DNA of 64,000 nt, taken from the NCBI RefSeq assembly GCF_900604955.1, contig NZ_UWPE01000001.1:186001-250000 (forward strand). Direction: 5' to 3'. This document shows positions 54,515-62,644 of the stretch, one piece after another. Both the position numbers and the translations under genes were made by a program. The DNA is from Neoactinobaculum massilliense (GTDB lineage: Bacteria; Actinomycetota; Actinomycetes; Actinomycetales; Actinomycetaceae). The notes below the pieces were generated by a model, which ran no database searches, was not told the DNA's origin, and saw nothing but the letters and a program-made list of their open reading frames with translations. How positions within the stretch are numbered: position 1 is the first letter of the stretch; each line of letters opens with the position of its first letter.

Positions 54515-55375
54515 ATGAAGTGGATGGTCACCGGATCGAATGGAATGCTGGCACAGGATGTGTTGGCACGCCTCGCGGACCGAGAAGCCGAGATCGTGGC
54601 GTTTGACCGCAAGGAAATGGATATCACGGACCCCGTGGCCGTGCGTAAATTTGTCACGGACGTGGATGTGGTGGTCAATCTGGCTGCCTACACGGCCGTG
54701 GATGCCGCGGAGGAGAATGAGCCCGCGGCCTTCACGGTGAACGCCACCGGGCCGGAGGTACTGGCGCGGCGCTGCCGGGAAATCGGAGCCACGCTGGTGC
54801 ACATTTCCACGGACTACGTGTTCGGCGGGGAGGCCACGGAACCCTACGGCGAAAATGACCTTATGGAGCCGCGCTCCGCCTACGGGCGCACCAAGGCCGC
54901 CGGCGAGTGGGCCGTGCGCGCCAACGCGGATAAGTACTACATTCTGCGTACCGCCTGGCTGTACGGCGCGGGCGGAAAGTGCTTCCCGAAGACGATGGCA
55001 TCCCTCTCCCGAACCCATGACCGTCTCTCCGTGGTGACGGACGAGTTTGGCCAGCCCACCTGGACCGACGACGTGGCTCGTCTCATCCTCGAGGTGGTGG
55101 ACAAGCACGTGCCCTACGGTACCTACCACGCCACCTCCACGGGCAAGACGAACTGGTGGGAGTTCACCCGCGAAATCGTGCGCACACTCGGCAAGGATCC
55201 CGAAATGGTCGGGGAGACCACCGCGGCCGCCTTTGACCGGCCCGCCCCACGTCCGCACTTCTCCGTGCTGGATCACGGCGCGCTTGAAGCCGTGGGCATC
55301 GAGCCGATCGGGGACTGGCGTGAACGCTGGCAGGTGGCCGCGCCCTCCGTACTCGCCGACTTCCTCGAAAAGTAG
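54515..55375 (+). CDS. rfbD: dTDP-4-dehydrorhamnose reductase
   Basis: Last step to dTDP-L-rhamnose, using NAD(P)H. The 286-residue product has VTGSNGMLAQDV (residues 5-16), NLAAYTAVDAAEENEPAAF, STDYVFGG, and YGRTKAAGEWAV with the catalytic Tyr-Lys. YHATSTGKTNWWEFTREI is a typical RfbD substrate-side stretch. Strong GAGGAGGAAAC before the ATG. It sits between the DUF2142 pair and the flippase-like gene, apart from the other three rhamnose genes. Confidence 0.96.
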   Translation: MKWMVTGSNGMLAQDVLARLADREAEIVAFDRKEMDITDPVAVRKFVTDVDVVVNLAAYTAVDAAEENEPAAFTVNATGPEVLARRCREIGATLVHISTDYVFGGEATEPYGENDLMEPRSAYGRTKAAGEWAVRANADKYYILRTAWLYGAGGKCFPKTMASLSRTHDRLSVVTDEFGQPTWTDDVARLILEVVDKHVPYGTYHATSTGKTNWWEFTREIVRTLGKDPEMVGETTAAAFDRPAPRPHFSVLDHGALEAVGIEPIGDWRERWQVAAPSVLADFLEK

Positions 55376-55381
55376 GTCCAC

Positions 55382-56398
55382 GTGCAGAAAATCCTCGCCG
55401 GCCTTCAGTCTCGGCAGTTCCGCACCGGCTTCCTGCTGGTGGCGATCATCGCCGCCGTGTGGGCGCTGGCGAAAAACTGGGATGGTGTTGCGCAGGCTGT
55501 GGGGCGCATGCCCTGGTGGGCGTCCGTGGTGGCAATCGCGGTCTCCTTCGTGTATGTTCCGCTGACCATGCTTTCCTGGCGTGCCGTCCTGAACGACGCC
55601 GGTGAGCGCGTCCCGGATAAGGTTGCGCGTCGTATTTTCTACTCGTCCCAGGTGGCCAAGTACCTTCCTGGCGGAGTGTGGAACTTTGTGGCCGCCGCGG
55701 AGATTGGCGCCGAGTACTCGATCACGCGTCGGCGCTCTTTCTTCGCGCTGCTCGTATCCATGGCCGTATCGGTGGGCACCGGGGTAGCTTTCGCCGTGCT
55801 GGCAATTGCGCTCGGTCCGCAGGGCGCCATGGATTCTTACCTCTGGATGCTCTGGGTGCTGCCGGTGATCCTCGTGTGCCTGACCCCGCCGGTGCTTAAC
55901 CGGGTGATTGGGCTGGCGCTGCGCGTTCTTCATCGGGAGGCACTGGAGTCCAGCCTCACCTGGAAGGGGACGGGCGTGGCCGTGTTCTGGTCCTGCTTGT
56001 CCTGGCTGGCCGTGGGTGTACAGCTGTGGATCATGCTCACGCAGATGGGGATGGAGGCCACCGTGCCCACGTTCCTACTTGCCACCGGTGGGTATGCGCT
56101 CGGCTGGACCGCCGGGTTCCTTGTGTTCTTCGTGCCCGCCGGGGTGGGCGTGCGCGAGGTGGCGCTGGGAGCCGTACTGGCCACCGTGGTGGGGGCCGGT
56201 GTGGTGGTGGCCGTGGTGCTGCTCAGCCGTGTATTCACCACTCTGGCGGATGTAGGCCTGGGCGTCACCGCCTCCGTGCTCATGCGGAAGGATCATCACC
56301 GCGGCGGCGAAGAGGCGGCCACCATCGAGCGGGCCGAGGAAGAGATCGCCACGCAGGCCGGCTTCCTCTCCGAGCGTAGACCGCCCGAGTTTGAGTAG
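55382..56398 (+). CDS. Flippase-like integral membrane protein (LPG synthase TM family)
   Basis: A 338-residue protein with about eight membrane helices, of the lysylphosphatidylglycerol-synthase transmembrane / UPF0104 group. Family-like features are WRAVLNDAG, YSSQVAKYLPGGVWNFVAAAE, and FFVPAGVGVREVALG near the end. Members often sit in polysaccharide clusters and may move lipid-linked sugars; that role is inferred. The GTG start is six bases after rfbD. A charged 40-residue cytoplasmic tail ends the chain. Confidence 0.86.
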   Translation: MQKILAGLQSRQFRTGFLLVAIIAAVWALAKNWDGVAQAVGRMPWWASVVAIAVSFVYVPLTMLSWRAVLNDAGERVPDKVARRIFYSSQVAKYLPGGVWNFVAAAEIGAEYSITRRRSFFALLVSMAVSVGTGVAFAVLAIALGPQGAMDSYLWMLWVLPVILVCLTPPVLNRVIGLALRVLHREALESSLTWKGTGVAVFWSCLSWLAVGVQLWIMLTQMGMEATVPTFLLATGGYALGWTAGFLVFFVPAGVGVREVALGAVLATVVGAGVVVAVVLLSRVFTTLADVGLGVTASVLMRKDHHRGGEEAATIERAEEEIATQAGFLSERRPPEFE

Positions 56399-56486
56399 GG
56401 TGCGCGTTCGAATTGATTCGGAGCTACCCCTGAGTTAGCCTCATGGTGGTAGCAGGGGATGCGATTGGCCCCAGAGCACCACATCG

Positions 56487-56510
56487 GAAAGCCCGCGTAA
56501 GCGGGCTTTT
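56487..56510. terminator. Bidirectional terminator between convergent units
   Basis: AAAGCCCGC-GTAA-GCGGGCTTT is a perfect 9-bp stem with T runs on both strands. It lies between the flippase-like gene and the convergent rhamnosyltransferase-like gene. Confidence 0.88.
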
Positions 56511-56526
56511 GCGTTGTCTGGGTCCC

Positions 56527-57468
56527 TCAGAACTCGTGGCCGATGCGGCCCAGGCGCCCGCGGAAGCCGTCGCCCAAACCCCGCCGGAGCATGTGGCGCC
56601 GCTCCTTCCCGCGCCCGGCCAGCAGGGCATTAAACGCCACGTATTTCCCGGCCCACCACGTATACCGAACCCGCCAGCGCCACGGCATGATCCCGCGCCG
56701 CACCATAATGATCGTGTTCCGCAGAATGTAGTAATTGCGGATCGGACCGTGCACGTGCACCGGCTGGGCGCGCCCGGGGAGCATCACCACGTCGTCGCCG
56801 AGGGAGTGATGTAGCCGCGCAGCCGGCACGCACACCAGCCGGAAGCCGGCCGCTCGCGCCCGCAGCCCCCACTCCAGGTCCACGTGGTCAATGAACATTT
56901 GCGAACGCATCAGCCCCACGCGGCGCAATGCGTCCATGGAGATGAGGCAGCCCGAGGCGATGAGGAAAGCGACGTCGAGGATGGGCTGGGCCAGTTCCTC
57001 CGGATAGGCGCGCTTGGGCGCCCAGGCACGGGCCACGTACACCAGCTCGTCCCCGCCCTCGCGGTCCTCCGCGGGAAGTGGTCCGGCCGCGCCGATGGCG
57101 GGATCCGTGGCCATGCCGGCCAGGAGCGTGTCCACCATGTTCGGTGCGGCCACCGAATCCTGGTCGGAGAGCAGCACGTGGGTGGTGCCAAGCTCCCGCG
57201 CCCTCTCGATGCCCACGTTGGTGGCGGCGGCAATGCCCGCGTTCTGTCCCAACGCGACCACTTCGGCGTCGTACGAAGCAGCGGCCTCCTGGACCCGCGC
57301 GAGAACATCGGCGCGGGATCCGTTGTCCACCACCACCACGCGCTCCACCTGGGGTGCGAGTGCGGCAAGCTGCTCGCCCAGTGGGCCGGGGTTGTAGGAA
57401 ATGAGTACAGCGACGACGTGGGCCCGCACAGTGGCGGGCCCAGCCTGGTGCAGCATGTGCTTACTCAT
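56527..57468 (-). CDS. GT2 rhamnosyltransferase-like protein (RfbF type)
   Basis: A 313-residue cytoplasmic enzyme. The features match dTDP-rhamnosyltransferases: VVAVLISYNPGPLGEQL, VVVVDNGSRAD, GQNAGIAAATNVGIERA, THVLLSDQDSVAAP as metal/nucleotide site, and MFIDHVDLEWGLRARAAGF. A basic amphipathic C-terminus may bind the membrane. The ATG at 57468 overlaps the end of rfbC by eight bases; a second ATG at 57456 is possible. Third gene of the rfbA-rfbC unit, which supports rhamnose as donor. Confidence 0.88.
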   Translation of the reverse strand: MSKHMLHQAGPATVRAHVVAVLISYNPGPLGEQLAALAPQVERVVVVDNGSRADVLARVQEAAASYDAEVVALGQNAGIAAATNVGIERARELGTTHVLLSDQDSVAAPNMVDTLLAGMATDPAIGAAGPLPAEDREGGDELVYVARAWAPKRAYPEELAQPILDVAFLIASGCLISMDALRRVGLMRSQMFIDHVDLEWGLRARAAGFRLVCVPAARLHHSLGDDVVMLPGRAQPVHVHGPIRNYYILRNTIIMVRRGIMPWRWRVRYTWWAGKYVAFNALLAGRGKERRHMLRRGLGDGFRGRLGRIGHEF

Positions 57469-58078
57469 CGAGCCAGTGAATGAACGCCTTCGCGTCCTCA
57501 TAGGAGGGGAGCAGACCGGATTCTTTGGCTTCGGCCAGGGTCGGGGCTGCGGTGTCCTTCTCAGAGAGGAGCAGCTCCAGCTTGGAGCCATCGCGCGCTG
57601 TCTCCGGCAGGGGCAGGTTGATGTCCTTGTCCAGTGGGCTGATGCCGTGTTCGCGGCCCGGATTGAATTCGGCGTTGCACAGGTAGAGCGCTACCGAATC
57701 ATCCTCGAGAGCGATGAACACGTGCCCGAGTCCCTCGGACAGGTAGATCGCATTGCGGTCCTTATCATTGAGCAGCACGGAATCGTACTGGCCGAAGGTG
57801 GGGGAGCCCACCCGGATATCCACGGCGAAGTCCAGAATGGCGCCCTTGGGGCACATGACGTACTTGGCCTGGGAGGGGGCCACGTCCGCGAAGTGGATGC
57901 CGCGCACGGTGCCCGCCTTGGACACGGAGATATTCGCCTGGCGCAGCTCCAGCTTGTGGCCCACCGCCTTCTCAAATTCGGAGGACTTGTAGGCCTCGAG
58001 GAAAATCCCCCGCGAATCGGGGAAGTGCTTGGTGGTCACCTCAAAGGCGCCGGGTACGGATAGCTCACGAATTTCCAT
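57461..58078 (-). CDS. rfbC: dTDP-4-dehydrorhamnose 3,5-epimerase
   Basis: Third step of dTDP-L-rhamnose synthesis. The 205-residue cupin has FPDSRGIFLEAYK, LRQANISVSKAGTVRGIHF with the catalytic His, AILDFAVDIRVGSPTFGQY and LSEGLGHVFIALEDDS. Length is normal, unlike the RfbC-RfbD fusions seen in some actinobacteria. It starts 14 bases after rfbA ends. Confidence 0.96.
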   Translation of the reverse strand: MEIRELSVPGAFEVTTKHFPDSRGIFLEAYKSSEFEKAVGHKLELRQANISVSKAGTVRGIHFADVAPSQAKYVMCPKGAILDFAVDIRVGSPTFGQYDSVLLNDKDRNAIYLSEGLGHVFIALEDDSVALYLCNAEFNPGREHGISPLDKDINLPLPETARDGSKLELLLSEKDTAAPTLAEAKESGLLPSYEDAKAFIHWLDE

Positions 58079-58092
58079 AATTCTCCTCTTTA

Positions 58093-58986
58093 CTAGTCAA
58101 TCGCCGGGTTGGGTTCGGTGGGCCCCTGCTCCAGCAGTGAGAGCAAATACTCGCCATACCCGGACTTCTTGAGCTTCTCACCGCGTTCGCTCAGGGCGGC
58201 GTCGTCCAACCACCCCTGCCGCCACGCGGCCTCCTCGGGGCAGCCGACGGAGAGTCCCTGCCGAGCCTGAATGGTGCGAACGAACGAGGTGGCGTCCGCG
58301 AGCGAGGCAAACGTGCCGGTGTCCAGCCAGGCGGTGCCGCGATCCAGTACCTCAACGGAGAGCTTGCCCTGCTCCAGGTACACGCGGTTGACGTCCGTGA
58401 TTTCATACTCGCCGCGGGCGGACGGCTCGAGGGACTTGGCGATGTCCACCACCGAGTTGTCGTAGAAGTAGAGGCCGGGCACCGCGTAATTGGACTTGGG
58501 GTGGGCCGGCTTTTCCTCGATGGAGAGTGCCTTGAAATTGGAATCGAATTCGACGACGCCGTAGGCGCGCGGGTCCGACACATGGTAGGCGAATACTGCA
58601 CCACCGTCCGGGTTGGTGTTGCAGCGCAGGCGGCGGCCCATGGTGGGGCCGTAGAAAATGTTGTCGCCGAGGATGAGGCCGGCCGGTTCGTTGCCAAGGA
58701 ACTGTTCGCCGATGACGAACGCCTGGGCGAGCCCGTTGGGGACCTCCTGGACGGCGAACTCAAGGTGAATGCCGAACTGGGAGCCGTCGCCGAGAAGACG
58801 ATGGAAGGCCGGTGCGTCCTCCGGGGTGGTGATCACCAGGACGTCCCGAATGCCGGCCAGCATGAGGGTTGAGAGCGGATAGTAAATCATCGGCTTGTCG
58901 TACACAGGCACCAGTTGCTTGGAGGTGCCGAGTGTAACCGGGTGAAGCCTCGTGCCGGACCCGCCGGCGAGAATAATTCCACGCAT
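58093..58986 (-). CDS. rfbA: Glucose-1-phosphate thymidylyltransferase
   Basis: First step of the pathway: glucose-1-phosphate plus dTTP to dTDP-glucose. The 297-residue product has [16 protein letters not shown] (residues 3-18), [25 protein letters not shown], and [16 protein letters not shown], the standard RfbA order. I chose ATG 58986, whose product begins MRGIILAGG; an in-frame GTG/ATG further up adds six residues. A CACAAT box six bases before it may be a leaderless -10. Heads rfbA-rfbC-GT2, divergent from whiB. Confidence 0.97.
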   Translation of the reverse strand: MRGIILAGGSGTRLHPVTLGTSKQLVPVYDKPMIYYPLSTLMLAGIRDVLVITTPEDAPAFHRLLGDGSQFGIHLEFAVQEVPNGLAQAFVIGEQFLGNEPAGLILGDNIFYGPTMGRRLRCNTNPDGGAVFAYHVSDPRAYGVVEFDSNFKALSIEEKPAHPKSNYAVPGLYFYDNSVVDIAKSLEPSARGEYEITDVNRVYLEQGKLSVEVLDRGTAWLDTGTFASLADATSFVRTIQARQGLSVGCPEEAAWRQGWLDDAALSERGEKLKKSGYGEYLLSLLEQGPTEPNPAID

Positions 58987-59153
58987 AGTGACATTGTGGC
59001 CCATCTATCCGGCTCGCGGGGGCGCCCGGGAGATTCGTAACGATGCACAGTCGCTCCGATCGCCGGCGACGCCGCGTCCTCGCCGCCAACGAAGCTGGCC
59101 TCCCAGCGCCTTCCCAGTGCCCTCCGGGCGTGTTCTCAGTAGCGGACTTTCGC

Positions 59154-59183
59154 TTGACTTTGTGTGTATGACACGGGTGTAAT
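59154..59183 (+). promoter_or_regulatory. Promoter of whiB
   Basis: TTGACT (-35) and TGTAAT (-10) with an 18-base spacer, each one base off consensus. The expected start near 59190 gives a short leader with AAGGAGAG before the ATG at 59208. Confidence 0.75.
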
Positions 59184-59207
59184 TTAGGCAAAGAACGAAG
59201 GAGAGAC

Positions 59208-59558
59208 ATGGGACAGTCGCGTGGCCTGAGGCCCGCGGGGGGCCGGGCGGACATGTCGGCCAGCGCGGCACAGCAACTCATGCTTGGCATCTTCGATCTG
59301 GGATACCCCAAGGCAGGAGAAGATGGCCTCGCCTGGCAGGAGTATGCGCTGTGCGCACAGACGGATCCGGATCTCTTCTTCCCCGAAAAGGGTGGCTCCA
59401 CGGCCCCCGCTGCAGCCATCTGTGAGACATGCCCGGTGCAGCAGGAGTGCCTGGAGTATGCACTGAGCCATGACATTCGCCACGGTATCTGGGGCGGTAT
59501 GTCCGACAATGAACGGCGGCGCGTGGTCAAGGCGCGGCGGCGCGGCCAGGGCGCTTAG
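59208..59558 (+). CDS. whiB: WhiB family iron-sulfur regulator
   Basis: A 116-residue transcription factor carrying a 4Fe-4S cluster. Four Cys are present: ALCAQTDPDLFFPEK, then AICETCPVQQEC. The DNA-binding part has GIWGGMSDNERR and a basic tail KARRRGQG. The layout is closest to WhiB2/WhmD, which controls cell division in actinobacteria. AAGGAGAG precedes the ATG. Its stop overlaps the start of the large glycosyltransferase gene, so the regulator and envelope genes are co-transcribed. Confidence 0.94.
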   Translation: MGQSRGLRPAGGRADMSASAAQQLMLGIFDLGYPKAGEDGLAWQEYALCAQTDPDLFFPEKGGSTAPAAAICETCPVQQECLEYALSHDIRHGIWGGMSDNERRRVVKARRRGQGA

Positions 59559-62500
59559 TGGCCGGTCTCGATCGTGACTCGGTGGCGGCAATTGTGGTGT
59601 CGCGGCCGGAATCTCCGTATCTAGCACGCACCCTGACGGCACTGGGCGCCCAGTCCGTGGCGCTCGATGAAATTCATGTGGTGACGCCGCGCGGTGACGA
59701 ACCGATGGCGCGCGGCGGCGGCCGGGTGGATCCGGACCTCATGCGGCGCGTGGTGCGCCACGAGAGCCCGGCGCGTACGCTCGGCGCGGCCGTCAACGAC
59801 GTGTTGAAAAACAGTAGTGAGGCTACGTGGCTGTGGGTGCTGCACGACGACGCCGCCCCCACTCCCGATGCGTTGGACCTTCTACTGCGTGCGGGTGAAA
59901 CGGCGCCGGCGGTGGGCGCCGTCGGAATGAAGCAGGTGGCGTGGGATGATCCTGCCAACCTTCTTGAGGTGGGGATCCGTGCCACTCGAAGTGGGCGGCG
60001 CGTCCCCGAAATTGAGGAGGGGGACCGGGACGGCGGACAGCTGGACCGGCGCAGTGACGTACTGGCGGTGGGGACCGCCGGAGTGCTGCTGCGGCGGGAG
60101 GCCCTGGAGGCGGTAGGCGGTTTCGATCCTTACCTGGGGCCCTTCGGCGACGGTCTGGAACTCGGCCGGCGCCTGCGGGCCGGTGGCTGGCATGTCATCG
60201 TGGAGCCGCGGGCCGTGGTGGCCCATCGCCGCGCCTCCTTCACCCCGCGTCATTCCTTCGGCCGGCGCCGGGGTGCCCAGCTCTACAACGCACTTTTGGC
60301 CGCACCCGCACCCGTGGTACCCCTTGCATTTATTGGTTATCTCCTGCTCGCACCCGTTCGCGCGGTGGCACGGCTGCTCACGAAAGAACCCGCGCTGGCG
60401 GCCGGGGAACTGGGCGGTGGGTGGCGTCTGCTCACCTCCGTGAGGCTTATCGGCGCCGGACGGCGCCGGCTGCGGCGTGCCGAGCGTGCGGGTTCGCGGA
60501 GTGTGGGTTCGCGGGACACGGATACCGGCCGCACGGTCGGCCGGGCGGCGCTCGCCCCCCTGGAGGATTCGGCGAGCGCCGTGCGCCGAGCACGCCGGGA
60601 GCAGCGACGGGTGCGGCGAGAATCCACCGTGCTCGGTGCGCAACCGGATCCGTTGGAGCTGGCGGCACGGGCCCGGTGGCGGGCACAGACCCGGCGCGGT
60701 GGGCTGTTGGCGGTATTAATCGCGGGTGTGGCCGCTGTGGTTGGTACCGTGCATCTTTACGGCGCCTCCCGCGTGACGGGTGGGGCACTGCTGGCGGATT
60801 CCGCCACGTTCCCCGAGCTTCTCCGGGAGGCAAGCCACCTGTGGTTGGCCTCCGGTGACGGCATGCCGGGCCGTGTGGATGCGCTCTGGGTGATGCTCTC
60901 CCCGCTACTGGCGGTGGGCACCCCGTTTGGATGGACCCTGGGCGGCATGGCCACGCTCATTCTTTACTGCGCACTACCGCTGGCCGCGCTTTGTGCTTTT
61001 ATGGCCGCCGGCGTATTTACGCACTCCCCGCACGTGCGGGCGGCCGCGGCGCTGCTATGGGCTTTCGCCCCGCCACTGCTGGGTGCCTGCCAGGCAGGTT
61101 ACGTGGCGCCCGCAATCTTCCATATTCTGCTACCGCTTGAGCTGGCCGCGCTGGTATCCGCGTGGCGGGCGAGTTCGCGGCGTGCCGCGGGCGCCTCCCA
61201 GCCGCGCACGGTGAGTCTGGGTGTTGCGGCGCTGGTGGGGGCCTACCTCGCGGCGTGCGCCCCGGTGGTCCTGGTGATATTGGTGATCGGCGCGCTGGTG
61301 GGGGCACTGCGCTTCCGCCGCTGGCGGTGGTGGTGGATTGCGGTACCGGCGTGGGTGCTGGTGGCGCCGGCGCTCGGCACGTCCTGGCGCGTTCTCTTCG
61401 CCACACCGGGTGCCACCATCGGTGTGACCCCTAGTTTCTGGCAGCTACTGGCGTTGCAGCCGGTTTCGACGACGTCGATTGCCGGCTCGCGTGCTCACCT
61501 GGTTGCGGTGGTGATAGCCGGGGCAATCCTGCTGGTGGCCATCGCTGCGCTGCTCCGGCGCGGCCACTGGCGGGGCATCCGAGCCGGCTGGCTACTCGCG
61601 GCGGGCGGACTTGGCTGGGCTGTGGCCAGCCGGGCTGTCAGCGTGGGTGCGACGCCGGAAAGCTACGGCACGGTGGGTGCCAGCGCATGGACCGGCATTG
61701 GCTTGAGCGTCGCAGCGGGCGGACTGTGGATGGCAATTGCATGTGGCGGTGACGGGCTACGCACGGACCTGAGAAACCATGCGTTCGGATTCCGCCACCT
61801 GGGCGCGGGGTTGATGGCCCTGGTGGGCGGAATAGCCGTGGTGGGTAGCGGCGCGCTGTTTGCCGCCGGCATGGCGACGGGCGCGGCGGCATTCGGTGCC
61901 AGCGCGTCCCCGATTCCGGCGATCGCCGCGGCGGAGCAGTCCACCAATCAGCGGGCACGTGTGCTGGTGCTCACGGAAGCGGCCCACGGTATTCACGCTG
62001 AGGTGTGGCGCGAGGACGGGCCCCAGTTAACCGAGGCCACCATGGCATCCGCTGCGGCCACCGCGGATGCTCTCGCACAGGGCGCCCCGCGTTCCGATGA
62101 GGCCTCCGCGCAGCTCGCATCCGCCACGATGGATTTACTGGCCGGCGTGACCGATGCGGCCGACGCGATTGGGCAGCATGGCATCTCCGTCATCCTGGTG
62201 CCGGCGGGCGAATCATCGAGCCTGGCCGCAGGCCTCAATGCGGCGGGAGGTCTGCAGTACGTCACGGCGAACTCCACCGGCGCCTTCTGGCGCGTTTCCC
62301 CGGTTTCAGCTCCCCGCCCCGCCCGCCTCACCCTCAACGGTCAGGTAATCGACTCCGGCCGTGTGGGAGCGGAAACCACCATTCCCGCTGGAATGGATGG
62401 TGCCCTGTGGCTTGCCGAGCGGGCGTCGAGTGGCTGGGAGGCCACCCTGGACGGACAGCCGCTGCAGGTACGGGAGAGCACGTGGAACCAGGAGTGGGAT

Positions 62501-62644
62501 GTGCCGGCGCACGCCTCGGCGGCACAGCTCAGTATCCGCTATCGGCCACTCCAGGCCGGGCTACTGGATGTAGCACAGCTGCTTGCGGGCGGGGCCGCCG
62601 TTGTTGCCGCAATTCCCATGCGCCGCGGAAAGGTGAGTGACTAA
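59558..62644 (+). CDS. GT2 glycosyltransferase fused to large membrane domain
   Basis: A 1028-residue protein. The N-terminal GT2 domain (about 1-240) has AAIVVSRPESPYLARTL, WVLHDDAAPTPDALD and GTAGVLLRREALEAVGGFDPYLGPFGDGLELGRRL. A basic linker (about 280-375) follows, then a dozen or so membrane helices (380-790), then an outer domain with WLAERASSGWEATLDGQPLQ near the end, like the end domain of YfhO proteins. This protein sits between whiB and DUF5719 genes in many actinobacteria. It may both charge and transfer a sugar. GTG start overlaps the whiB stop. Confidence 0.88.
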   Translation: MAGLDRDSVAAIVVSRPESPYLARTLTALGAQSVALDEIHVVTPRGDEPMARGGGRVDPDLMRRVVRHESPARTLGAAVNDVLKNSSEATWLWVLHDDAAPTPDALDLLLRAGETAPAVGAVGMKQVAWDDPANLLEVGIRATRSGRRVPEIEEGDRDGGQLDRRSDVLAVGTAGVLLRREALEAVGGFDPYLGPFGDGLELGRRLRAGGWHVIVEPRAVVAHRRASFTPRHSFGRRRGAQLYNALLAAPAPVVPLAFIGYLLLAPVRAVARLLTKEPALAAGELGGGWRLLTSVRLIGAGRRRLRRAERAGSRSVGSRDTDTGRTVGRAALAPLEDSASAVRRARREQRRVRRESTVLGAQPDPLELAARARWRAQTRRGGLLAVLIAGVAAVVGTVHLYGASRVTGGALLADSATFPELLREASHLWLASGDGMPGRVDALWVMLSPLLAVGTPFGWTLGGMATLILYCALPLAALCAFMAAGVFTHSPHVRAAAALLWAFAPPLLGACQAGYVAPAIFHILLPLELAALVSAWRASSRRAAGASQPRTVSLGVAALVGAYLAACAPVVLVILVIGALVGALRFRRWRWWWIAVPAWVLVAPALGTSWRVLFATPGATIGVTPSFWQLLALQPVSTTSIAGSRAHLVAVVIAGAILLVAIAALLRRGHWRGIRAGWLLAAGGLGWAVASRAVSVGATPESYGTVGASAWTGIGLSVAAGGLWMAIACGGDGLRTDLRNHAFGFRHLGAGLMALVGGIAVVGSGALFAAGMATGAAAFGASASPIPAIAAAEQSTNQRARVLVLTEAAHGIHAEVWREDGPQLTEATMASAAATADALAQGAPRSDEASAQLASATMDLLAGVTDAADAIGQHGISVILVPAGESSSLAAGLNAAGGLQYVTANSTGAFWRVSPVSAPRPARLTLNGQVIDSGRVGAETTIPAGMDGALWLAERASSGWEATLDGQPLQVRESTWNQEWDVPAHASAAQLSIRYRPLQAGLLDVAQLLAGGAAVVAAIPMRRGKVSD

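Noticed and set aside
54167-55933. 588-residue minus-strand frame
   Set aside because: Covers rfbD and its neighbours in antisense, with no family similarity.
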